DNA of 64,000 nt, from assembly GCF_000213175.1 (NCBI RefSeq), contig NW_009799104.1:487559-551558 (forward strand), written 5' to 3'. Shown in pieces: positions 24,853-35,399 of the stretch. The stretch is from Neurospora tetrasperma FGSC 2508 (taxonomy: Eukaryota > Ascomycota > Sordariomycetes > Sordariales > Sordariaceae). The notes beneath the pieces were generated by a model. The model had not been told where the DNA came from. It made no database searches and saw nothing but the letters and a program-made list of their open reading frames with translations. Numbering within the stretch: the stretch's first letter is position 1; every line of letters starts with the position of its first letter. Both the position numbers and the translations under genes were made by a program.

Positions 24853-26250
24853 CGAGTTGTTGGCATCAGCCTAGTACAGACCAAAGGCTGCCCAGGTGCA
24901 AGACACTCCCGCTATTTTCACTTCCTTGATCTTGTCCAGCTCCTCAACGATTACCAAGTGGCTTCGGCTCTTCGCCCGAATCTTCCAGGAACCATCTTGT
25001 TCCATCTTCCTCGAGTCTGGCGTGAGCAACGGCGAAAAAATGGCCCACAAAGCGCCACAGCCAACATCCAACAGCCGCCATTGATTCATGTCCACGAATA
25101 TTGGTTACCACTGGATTCCCAACTTCGACTCCTGACTTGGAGAACTAGGCTCGAATTCAGAGCGCATCGCCTGTTCGGCCTTGCTTCACTTCTCGATTGG
25201 TTCTGACTGTTCGTACAAAGGGCTGACCGGATATTACTTGTGCAGCCCGAGTATATCTTTAGGATGTCGTAACCCGTCCCAGATCGCTGGCATGCGTACG
25301 AAGCCTCGCCAATTCGCAGACATCGACCCGTTCATGGAGCACTTTACACTGCAGATATTACACTGGTGCTCGGCCCGCCGCCAGTGTCCTTGTTCTGGAA
25401 TTTGAGCAACAAGCCTGAGATGGACAAGTGTTACTATCAAGGCCTCCAAAACCGTATTTGGTTATGGACGATGGCAACTGGCCGTTCCACAGGAGTCTTG
25501 GTGACTCGCCGCCCGCTCTTGCTTTGCAACTTGCCTGCTGGGCGACAGTTCGAAAGACTCCCACGTCATCTATCTGATTCGAGATATCTCAGCCACCATA
25601 TATTTGGCTCGTCATGTGGACGAGCTTGTCCTCCATGGCCCCGGACTTGTCTTGAAGCCACCACGGACAACATGTTCTTCAGCGGCCATAGAAGGCCAAG
25701 ACACTTCTCTTCTTCCCGGTTTACCCCGCTGCCTTGAGCTGGGATGTCTCATCCTCAAGACTCAATAGTGTTTTGGTATCGATTTCTCTCCTGTCAATGG
25801 CGCAGCCCTGTGTTGCCGTTTGATTTGGATTTCATTCACTTGACCTCCTCACCGTTGTGGCACGACATTGGGTCAACTTGCTTGTGTCACTGGTCCGACG
25901 CGACACTGCCACGAGAAGAAAGAGGGAGCCAGAGTGTTAAGAATACACGGCCCTCAATCCCTTCAACTCATCCCATGCCTTCAAGCTCCCATGCGGGTCA
26001 GTCCAGGTTCGAGACCAGAGTTCCATTTTTGCGAGTTTGACTCTTGTGTGATCATTCCTGCGATGAGATTCACTTAGTATTCCTGCCATACTACCCGGAG
26101 ACTAGCAGTTCAAGCCCATGCTTGTACTTCCGCATGAACTCCGAATGTGGGGGGCAGAAGCGCCAGTTCATGCTGGTACTCGGTACGGATGTCGGGTGGC
26201 TGCCCCGGATCACATCAGGCGCATATACCGTGTCACACCAAGAGTACTAA
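24853..26250 (+). pseudogene. Frame-broken coding-like remnant, family unknown
   Basis: Several adjacent stretches read like protein but in different frames with stops between them. In order: 24853-25206 (contains FHFLDLVQLLNDYQV and IHVHEYWLPLDSQL); 25181-25405; 25439-25768, interrupted by TGA at 25502 (contains HVIYLIRDISATIYLARH); 25868-26077 (contains RIHGPQSLQLIPCLQAPMRV and FHFCEFDSCVIIPAMRFT); and 26044-26250 (contains QFMLVLGTDVGWLP). Amino-acid composition and hydrophobic spacing are protein-like across frame changes, which suggests an old gene broken by indels and stops. I do not recognise the family. Some phrases recall the large, rapidly evolving HET-type fungal proteins, but no HET motif was found. 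Chance open frames remain the alternative. Confidence 0.3.
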
Positions 26251-28534
26251 GACACAGAATGGTACCGTTGCTCACACTCTGCTGATGCGGCTTTGCTCAA
26301 TAATGTATCACTCTGAGCAGAAACGCTGATGTAATCCGGGCAAATGTCAGTGGGTGGGATTCCACACCAGAGATCTCTAACCATGGCACCTCCGCATTTC
26401 TTAGGAGTGTGCACATCTAATTTCCTCTCCATGGGGGTGTGGCTGCTGTTGTGTAGCCAGATCTCCATTGAGTTAACTCTCCATAATTACGACAATCCTC
26501 CGATACCCTCCGGATGGTTCTGTATGCTTCGAGAAGTATGTCCAGGATATCCGACCTTCAGCCTCATTGGTAAATTGCCTACGGGTTAGTTAGTAATCGT
26601 CAATTCATTTGTACCAGTCGTCGGAAACATTTACCCCTGGAAAGATATTGAATGAATCTATATCGCCTCAAGTAAGCTTTCGGGTGCCAGGGCCTTCGGG
26701 GAAGCTTGGAAATGACCGTCGACCGCCTTGAAACCCCACACGGTCCGTCCCCTTGATGGCTCATCTCGTTTCAACCTGAGAGTTGTATATGACCTGGGTT
26801 TGTAAGACGTTTTCCATTCTTTCGGCGAGCACGTCTGTGGCACAGCGATGGCCAGCGCGCATCGGCACAGTTCCGTGCCTTTTCATCATGTCTCAACTGG
26901 ATGGTGAACCTCATCTGACCCATATGACAACGGTCTAAATCAAACCAGCAGCGCTCCATAGTTAGTTGTCCTCTCCAGGTCTGGAAGGATTGAACCAAAA
27001 TAAGCTTCTGCCTTTCCACGTCCACGGAAACGGTTCTTGTACATATTACATTAACTGTAACTGGGTGCTTGCAGCCAAATAGTGTAGACCCTACCGACCA
27101 TGATCGACGAAATTTCCGGGGTACTGTGCATAGATAGGGGTCCAGCATACACGTTATCCGGTACCGGCAGGCAGAGAACCAAGAAGGTGGTGATCACTTT
27201 CCCGGATCTGAGCTACTTACGGACATTAAGTACGCGGACTCTATTGGACACGCTATGGTTCAAAGCTCAAGTGTCTGTCATGAAAATATGACTATGAATA
27301 GGTGCATAAACCTATCAGCGTGTAATCACATAGAGCGAGCCAACCGCAAAAGTACCAGATCCCATCATACCCAGCTGAAAGAATAAAGCTCATCAAGTTC
27401 ATTCACGTGCCTGACCATTAATCATACCAAGCCGACGTCGTGCCCTAGCCGTCCGTAGCTTAACGATTAGGCATCGCCTTTCCGTCGCGCTTAGGCTAAA
27501 TGGGGCCGGATAAAAGGGAGACGGTTAGGGTTACCGGCGTTGTTAACTCAGAGTGCCAATGCCGAACGGCAGGCAGTCAGGGATGTCGACCAGGACTTGC
27601 TTTGAGTCTGGGGCGAGCCAGGTGCTTGGGGCCTGGCTTCTTCGTTGTTGCAATACTGGGTCTACCGGGTAACGGTATGAAAGCTGATTTGTTCAAGACC
27701 GAATGGAACTGAGTCCTGAGATGAACCGTGGGTTCCATGGTTGACAAGGGGATAACAAACGGAGGGAGCTTGGGATTTGGTTCGGAGTCTGGATACATAA
27801 CTGTCGTTGTTGGAGGGGTCGTAAGGGTAGTGTTAGAATTCGGTAATTACGTACTTGGGGAGGCCAGAAAGATGTTCATACCTTCATAATCCTGTGAAGG
27901 TCTGATATTGAGTTCCTGGTCCTGTGACTCCGTGATGTTATGCCCTAGACCGGCATCTGACCTGTTGAGAATTGGGGAATCAGTGGGACCTGTCCGATCC
28001 GATCCGGCCGGCCGGGTAATGTAAGGACCGGAAAGTGTCCACGGGTCAGTTAAGGTGGATGGAAATTTGATAGCAAAAAGTAATCAAGTTTTGTTTGTAT
28101 GAAACAGGTTTGCAGTGAAAAGAGGCGACTTTTTCTTTGCCCGTTAAGTTAGGTTTCAATCTGGAGGCTGTCGAGCACCCATCTCATCGAGTGCCGTACT
28201 CGGTAGCTACGTACCGTTGGGTCACTCTGTAGTAGAAACTCGAGTAATAACTTGATATTAAACAAACCTATCAATTCCTCGTAATCTTTTCTATCCAACA
28301 CCTCGTTGCCTTTTCTGTGTAGTAGTATAACTCAGCATATCATTATTCTAATCTGGACATCAAGATTGAGTAGGTAGGTATTCTGCATCAGTTTCCCTTC
28401 CATTCACAATCCCCTTTCCGGTACAAGTCACGAGATCTCTCTCTTCCGAAGCAGGGTGAAATCTGCAAGCCACATCCTCTCTTAGTACCTGCAGTGATAT
28501 TACCCGCGATGAGACGCTCGGCGTCACGAACAGC

Positions 28535-28588
<54 letters not shown>

Positions 28589-30396
28589 AAGCGTGCCTGG
28601 TGCGTGTGGTGGTGGTGGTGGTGATGTGAGGAAGAGGGTGTGTAGGTTGCCATGAATACCTAGGCGAGATCAACAACACCATCGGAATGGGTATGTCTGA
28701 TACTGACGCTGTTTGGGGATAGAACGCACCCCAGGTTCAAGGCAGATTTTTGGGAAATGGAAAATCTAAACAATTCCTGTGATCTATCCCCGTACGACGA
28801 GTCTACAAGAATCTGTTCTATGACGATTGGTAAACTGACCGCCTTGTCGGACCTCTGAAACGGCCATTGAGCGGCGATGGAAGTGAAGGAAGGTACCTAC
28901 TAGACAGGAGCTTATGAGTGTCGTTATCATATTAGGCAGGCGTGCCCTCTGGATGGGATGGAATGGAATGGAAAGAACGGCCAGCAGCTGCAACGAAGCC
29001 GCAAGCCGGAGAGACGTAGACCGCCCGACGTAGACGTGGGTGAACAGCAGGCATACAGGCAGGTACCAGGCAGGCGCCTGTCGTCACAGGACCTGTAGCC
29101 GCCACTGTTTTTCTCTTCTCGACAACCTGCATTCTACCACGCCGTGAACTAAAGATTTGGCATGTTGGACGGTACCTACTCGACATTTCGTCCTTCTAAC
29201 AAAACTACCTAGGTACCCGAATGAGGCGTCAACGTCGCTGGCGAACACGAGCCTGCCGGGTCACAGCAATGATGAAAAAAGGGGGAGGCTGAACCGTATC
29301 TGGTGTGCTTTTGACTTCATCTACCCTGCATCATGACGAGGGCTCGCTGCTGATCATCTTGTTCAACATCCCGAGAAACAGATTGAGAGAGATCTTCGTC
29401 AGACCGCTTACACCCGTCAATCCGTCCACACCCGTCCGTTCCCGTCGGAAGTCGAAAGATCTCCCCCAACGAACCCGACCCGAGCTCAGGTCTCGCGCGG
29501 CTTCAAGCCACTGATACCACCCCACGACTTCCTGATCTGGAAGCGCTCACACCACCAATGTGCTTAAAGATCAGGCATTCTCAGCCACGAACATGGAATA
29601 GGATGTATTTTAGGGAGTTGTGAGGTGGAATGTTGGCAGCCTTGGTCACTTGTCGGGATCGTTGAGCGTGTCAACCTGTAGCGCTTCGTTTTGGATCTAT
29701 GACAAGGCATGCAACATTCTCGTGCAACGAAGTGGTGGGTAAAGGACAAGGAAGAACAAAAGGACTTTATGAGAAACGAAGAAATGGAAGCAAGGAGGAG
29801 GTTTGACAAGGAAAGACAAAAGGTAGCAGGCGGCAAATGTTTACACGAAAGCCTGGCGAGAGGTATCAGAATGAGTTGTACGTCCACTACATATGCTGAC
29901 TGCTTCACGAATGTCTAGGAGTCCTTTGTTTACTTGGGAGATACTGGGCATATTGAGGGGGAAGTAAGAAACAATCGTGATGGTCACGCGGACCCGGGGA
30001 AGTTCCCTTGCGTTCAAGTCCGTCCTATCACAACCACAGAGTTGAGGGACTTCACTTGGAGCAAGCATCACGAACGAAACTCCGAGGATATGACGATACT
30101 CTACATGGAAACATGGCATAACTGATTGGAGCTACCTTCGGATTGCGTTGACAGCGAACATAACTAACCAGTGTCAGCCTACGGATGAGTGTTCAAGACA
30201 TAAAGACTGTAGCAGATTAAAAGTATACCATCATCTCCAGACGGACACCTAGTGGAAACGCTTCAGATTCTATCCAAACAGCATCTATATCTGGTTATTC
30301 TCAAATACCAAGCATCATAACACCTATACTCCCAACCCTAACCACCATGATTAACAACCATTGACCAAAAACATCAAAGAAGCCACCTCATGGCTA
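26251..30396. other. Gene-poor region upstream of the nit-6 3' end
   Basis: No gene recognised. A minus-strand frame at 26771-27148 (125 codons) is mildly protein-like but has no motif. A telomere-like GGTTAGGGTTA lies at about 27524-27534. The poly(A) tract is at 28538-28586. Copies of the TAGGTA/TACCTA motif recur near 28372, 28660, 28890 and 29170-29216. The bases just below 30397 are the 3' flank of nit-6. Confidence 0.4.
28538..28586 (+). repeat. 49-nt uninterrupted poly(A) tract
   Basis: Forty-nine consecutive A residues follow a mixed sequence ending in AACAGCTGT. After GAAAGCGTGCCTGGTGCGTGT comes a GGT run (about 28607-28621). It could be a homopolymer microsatellite or the tail of a retroposed copy. 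The upstream sequence was not recognised as a transcript and no target-site duplication was obvious. Confidence 0.9.
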
Positions 30397-33300
30397 TCAC
30401 CACTCCAACCCAGGCCCACCACAGCCCCCTCCCCCAACCGCCTCAACCAACTTCTTGCCAACCTCCTTCCCAGCCTCGCTAGCACCCGGCTTCCTCCCCC
30501 TCCTCCCCTTCTTCCCCTCTACCCCCTTACTCTTGTTCAACTCGTCCAACTCCCTGAATTGCCCTTCACCGGCCTCACCCCTTTTCACCATCCACTTCTT
30601 CGTCCCCAATTCCCTGTCCAGCTCATCAACAGGCGGCAGCTTAATATACACCATCCCGTCGTCTCTTTCTTCCACATCAAATGTGGCAATAGAGAGCTCG
30701 TTGTCGTTCTTGCATGACCCCGACGTGAGCGAGAAGTTTCGCTTATGGAAGGGGCAGGAGATCCAAGGGCTGGAAGGACCGGAAGGGTTGGTAGTGCAAG
30801 ATGAGGAGGTTGTGGTTGCCGGTGTGGCAGAGGAGGTGGGAGACTGAGGTGAGGATGTCACAGGGGATGAAGACCGGGGAGGAGTACTAGGTGGTGATGG
30901 CGGCAGGGCGGTAGAAGAACAAGAAGACGGCGACGGATCGGTGCCAACAAAACCGTCAGACAAAGCAAAGGTGCGCTTGTGAGGACACATCTGCTGAGAG
31001 GCATAGTACTTCCCTTTGATGCGCCAGACGGCCAGTTGCGTGTCGCCGCGCTTGATGCTGGCGGATATCCCGTTGGGGAGGTCGTCTGCGCCCTGGAAGT
31101 AGGATGCTTCGAGAACGGGTTGCCAGGTGGTTGATGACCACTTGTCTCGCAAGCCCTTGAAATCCGCCTTGGCTGAACCGCCTTGGTCTTCGCGGGGCCA
31201 CATCACGGGTCTTTCTTGCCCGCGGTCGATTTCGACTTCCATGGGTGGTTGGCCCTCGTCGGTGTTGGCGAACTGCTTGAATCGCTCTTGCATCGCTGGG
31301 TTGTTGAGAGCTTCGGCCCACTCGTCAAAGTAACTGTCTACCAGCTCTTGCATCTGGGCTTCTAGTGAGGCACAGATACCGAGGCGGTCTTCGAGGATGA
31401 CTTCCTTCAGGTAGTCGATGCCACCGGGAAGGGCCTCAAGCCAGCGAGCGGTACGTTGGAGCTTGTCGGCGGTACGGATGTAGAACATGAGGAACCGGTC
31501 AATGATGGGGATGACGTTGGTCGGGGGGACGTCTTTGGCGAGAAGAACGGAGTGCTTGGGCGTGGTGCCGCCGTTGCCGCAGATGAGAATGTTGAAACCT
31601 TTTTCGGTGGCTATGAGACCGAAGCTGTTTGTTGTCTGTTAGTACTTCATCGATCGATCGACTAAAAGAAACATCACAAGGGGGACACTCACTCCTTGTT
31701 CCCCGCCTCTGCACACTCCCTCGTACACCCCGACACTCCTCCCTTGATCTTGTGCGGCCCCCTCAACCCCTTATACCTCTCCTCCAACCTGACCGCCATC
31801 CCCACGCTATCACCCACTCCATACCTACACCACGTTGTCCCGACACAGCTCTTGACCGTCCGCAAACTCTTCGCGTACGCATGCCCGCTCTCCATGCCCG
31901 CATCCACCAACTTCTTCCATATGTTCAACAAATCCTGCTTCCGTGCGCCAAACATATCAATTCTCTGCCCGCCCGTAATCTTAGTGTAGAGGTTATACTC
32001 CTTGGCCACCTCCCCGATAACAATCAACTTCTCCGGCGTAATTTCTCCCGCAGCAACGCGCGGAACGACGGAAAAGGTTCCGTTGCGCTGGATGTTCCCC
32101 ATAAACCGATCATTCGTATCCTGCAGGCCATGATGAGCAGGACTCATAACATGATCATTCCACAGCGAAGCAAAAATGGAAGCAATGGCTGGCTTGCACG
32201 CTTCGCACCCCAAGCTATCAGCATCGGCGCCGGCTTCGCGCATCACGTCCGGCAGAGTCCGTAGCCGCTTGACGGAGATGATGTTGTACAAGTCTGCGCG
32301 CGAGTACTCCGGGAAGTGCGGGCAGAGGTTATTCTTGACTTCGGTCCCCAGCGAAGCCATGGTGCGGTTGAAGATGGACGTCACCAGGGGCATGCACCCG
32401 CCGCACCCCGTGCCGGCTTTGGTGCACGACTTGAGGTCGCCTAGGGAGGTGCATTCCCCGGACTTGAGAGGGGCGACGAGGTCGGCTTTGGTGACGTTGT
32501 GGCAGGAGCAGATTTGCGTGTCGTCTGGGAGGTCGTCGTCTCCGTTGTCGTCACCGGATTTCTTCGCGCCGAGAATGAGTTGTGATGGAGGGATGTCCAG
32601 CTCTTTGTGGGTTTTGACTAGCGGGACGAGACGGACGTAGTCGGTTGTGTCGCCAATCATCATGCCTCCCAGTAGGTACTTCCCGTCGGAAGTAAAGATG
32701 TACTTTTTGTAGACGGAGAGGAAGGGGTCTTTGTAGGTGAGTGCCTTCACTTCCGCCTTGCCGCCGCTCTTCTTCAGCTCCCTCCTCAGTTTGGGCGGTA
32801 ACTCCTTCGGCCCATCGCGGTCGGCAAAGAAGTCGCCGAAACTAGCCACTTCCACACCCAGCAACTTGAGCTTGGTGCTGAGGTCCGGCCGCTTGAACAC
32901 GCGCGGCGTATGTAAATGCGCTTGTGTAAAGTTAAACGCCAACACGTCCGCCATCTCCACGCCGGGACCAATCAACCCGAACGTCTGGCCTTTCCAGCTG
33001 GCGCACTCGCCAATGGCATAAACGTCTGCCGCGCTGGTCTGGAGGGAGTCATCCACCACTATGCCTCCTCCACCGCGCTCTGCGCACGTAATCCCCGCTT
33101 GTCGCGCCAGTTCGTCCCTGGCTTTGATCCCGATCGCGAAACAAATGGTCGAACAAGCCAGGTATTCCCCGTCTTCGAAGCGTATCCCCTTTACTCTTTT
33201 CTTCTCTTTCTGTCCTTCGTCTTCTCCATGATCACACTCGACTTCCTTGACCCTCTTTCTCGTGAGAACTTCAACCCCCAACCCCCTTACCCCCTCCAAT

Positions 33301-34233
33301 ACCAAGGCCCCGGCTTCCCCGTCTACCTGCCGAGATAAAACCCAGCCGTTTCTTTCGATCACCACCACCCGTCCGAATACTTGCAGATCCATTAGGGCTT
33401 TGGCTGCTTCTAACCCTAGTAGTCCGCCACCTACTACCACGCCTGTTGATCCCTTTATTTGAGTGTCGGATGACCATGTTATGAGGGACTGCAAGTCGGC
33501 GATAGTTCTGTAGACAAAGACGCCGGACGCATCGTGGCCGGGTGTGGAAGTGGGCAAGAGGGCGCGAGAGCCGGTGGCGAGGATCAGGTGGTCGTAGGGG
33601 AGGGTAGTGAGGGAGGGGGTGGAGGGGGGCGGGGAGATGGTGAGGGATTTGGTGGCGGGGGAAAGGGAGAGGGCGGTGGTGGAGAGGTGGTGCGTTAGAG
33701 AGGAGGTTTGGAGGTGTTGTTTGTACTGTTGATGGCGAGGGTTAGCCTTTGTTTTGTTGTTTCGGGGGGAGTTGAAAAGGGAAATGGAAAGTGGAAAAGG
33801 GACAGAAGAAAAAGGGGAAAGGAAACGAGAGGAGGAGGAGGACTGAAAGAACGTACCCATTCCAAAGGATTAAGATACAACTGCTCAACTTCGCGATGAC
33901 TAAAGAAGGAAGTCAAACCGACGCGGTTGTACGCTACATGTGGTTCTTCGCCGACGACGACGATTTCGTATTGGCGCTGGGTGTCGAGTTTGATGAGTTT
34001 TTCGCTGTGTATTATCATTCGTATCAGCTTGTGTCATTTTCTTTGACTTCCACCATAAATAATCCTAACCCAAAAGCAAGAGTCATTGGGTTAAGTTGAG
34101 GGAGAACTCACATAAAAGCAATACCAACCATGCCCAATCCCACGACAACAATCCTCTTTCTCGGAGGAGTAGTTGATTCTGGACTTGGGCTTGGGCTTGT
34201 ACTTGAAGCCATATCCGATGATGTGCTCGCCAT
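30397..34233 (-). CDS. nit-6: Nitrite reductase [NAD(P)H], assimilatory
   Basis: Reduces nitrite to ammonium in the cytosol, the second step of nitrate assimilation. Four exons: 34112-34233, 33857-34004, 31693-33725 and 30397-31624, giving 1176 residues, the length I recall for N. crassa NIT-6. Donors are GTGAGT, GTACGT and GTGAGT; acceptors are ACACAG, CAACAG and AAACAG. The FAD/NAD domain starts with [11 protein letters not shown] (about residue 25) and continues through the LILATGS region. A BFD-like [2Fe-2S] segment follows ([13 protein letters not shown], then [11 protein letters not shown]). The siroheme/[4Fe-4S] region has CVGTTWC, then [12 protein letters not shown] split by the last intron. 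The C-terminal Rieske-type domain has CPH and CPFH ligand pairs, separated by a long Ser/Pro/Thr insertion. The start is the first Met of MASTSSD; an internal Met at residue 8 is possible. Upstream NIT4 and GATA sites fit nitrate induction and nitrogen repression. Confidence 0.97.
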
Positions 34234-34879
34234 TGCTGGCTGACGATGGAAGAACGAGTTTCTGGTTGATGGAAAGGGTATCGTATAGTATAGTATAAGG
34301 AAGAACAACTTCAAAGGATCAACTCCGAATGTTCAATCGACATGGAGTTTGTGGACAAACCAAACCAAAACCCTCAACTAGAGGTTATGAAATGAAAAGA
34401 AATTGCTGCAAGATGGTTTCAAGAAAGGAAGACAGGAACAGACTACACTCCGTCCATGTTTGGATATCAATTGGTTTTATGAATCGACGCCTTCAAAACC
34501 CATACCTACCCTACCATACACCCCAATTGATTTCCAGCAGTCTGATACATGACAAACAAAACAGCCAAAATCACTTCGATAGAACCGCAAAAACGAACAT
34601 CTCCGACAATGTTCAAACGCTCCTAACGCAAGTAGCGATAAAACGTACGATAAGGGGAAAGCGAACTTTGGTCGCGACGCCACTGGGAGTTATGTAAAGA
34701 AGTGCCCGCTGTAAGTCACCGGAGAAGGACATCTCCACGGCATCCCCCCCTCAGCCTCCGCTCATCTTTCCCCAGTTCCTGGATTTCGTGTTTCCGGATT
34801 CCGTGGTTCATTCGTTGCATAGGTATGTACAGTACAGTACACTACCCTACAGTACACTAACTCGAGAGAGGCGATCTTT

Positions 34880-34953
34880 GATAAGCAGATTGTTATTCAC
34901 TAGATGTACCTAATACTAGGTGAAGTAACCTACTGATAGCAGCGACCCTTATC
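34880..34953. promoter_or_regulatory. Cluster of GATA elements upstream of nit-6 (candidate NIT2 sites)
   Basis: TTGATAAG at about 34878-34885, TGATAGC at 34934-34940 and the reverse-strand TTATCC at 34949-34954 lie about 650-720 bp upstream of the nit-6 start codon. NIT2, the AreA-type GATA factor of Neurospora, binds closely spaced GATA cores. The last two are about 15 bp apart. Function is inferred from position and spacing. Confidence 0.5.
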
Positions 34954-35003
34954 CAACCAATCAGAGGCGATCAATTCCTTACACCCAAGTAATCAATTGA
35001 GGC

Positions 35004-35011
35004 TCCGCGGA
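35004..35011. promoter_or_regulatory. NIT4-type palindrome TCCGCGGA
   Basis: A perfect TCCGCGGA palindrome (it also contains CTCCGCGG, matching the NirA consensus CTCCGHGG) lies about 770 bp upstream of the nit-6 start. NIT4 is the Zn2Cys6 activator required for nitrate induction. A GATA core follows directly at 35012-35015 and another lies at 35047-35050. This is the NIT4/NIT2 pairing expected for co-induction. The site is between the ceramidase 3' end and nit-6, so nit-6 is the natural target. Confidence 0.75.
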
Positions 35012-35399
35012 GATACCATAGCATACCTAAGTCAGGTACCAAGAAAGATAAGCACTCGTCGCCCGCATCAGGGGGAGGGGAAAGAAACGTGGGGTGATTG
35101 TTAAAGTAGGACCTACGGACCGCGGAAGTGTTACTTTTTGCAAAAGTCTGTTCATCTTTCTCCGGGAAATGAATGATGTAGGTAGCACGTTGTCGGGATC
35201 TCGGCTTCTTTTTTCCCCCAGTACTGGGTTTGGTCTGGACTTTCCGAATGTTTTTCCATGGCTCGGTCGTATCGTACCTGGTTTCTATACCAAAACCATT
35301 CGTTCATCCCATCATCATCCCATCATCATCATTTCTCATTATCATGCCATTCATTACCACCCATCTTACCCCAAAAGCCACCGCCTCAATTGGCTTGTC

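Noticed and set aside
23113-27534. Two telomere-like strings (GGGTTAGGGTTAA and GGTTAGGGTTA) 4.4 kb apart
   Set aside because: Each is under two TTAGGG units, the flanks do not match each other, and short interstitial copies are expected by chance or repair. Not evidence for a telomere or a transposon end.
21900-27900. RIP-mutated repeat as explanation of the gene-poor segment
   Set aside because: The segment is not visibly AT-rich or TpA-dominated over long runs, as heavily RIPed Neurospora repeats are. A computed RIP index could still show mild RIP.
31629-33021. Long plus-strand frames opposite nit-6
   Set aside because: Shadows of the strongly supported nit-6 coding strand.
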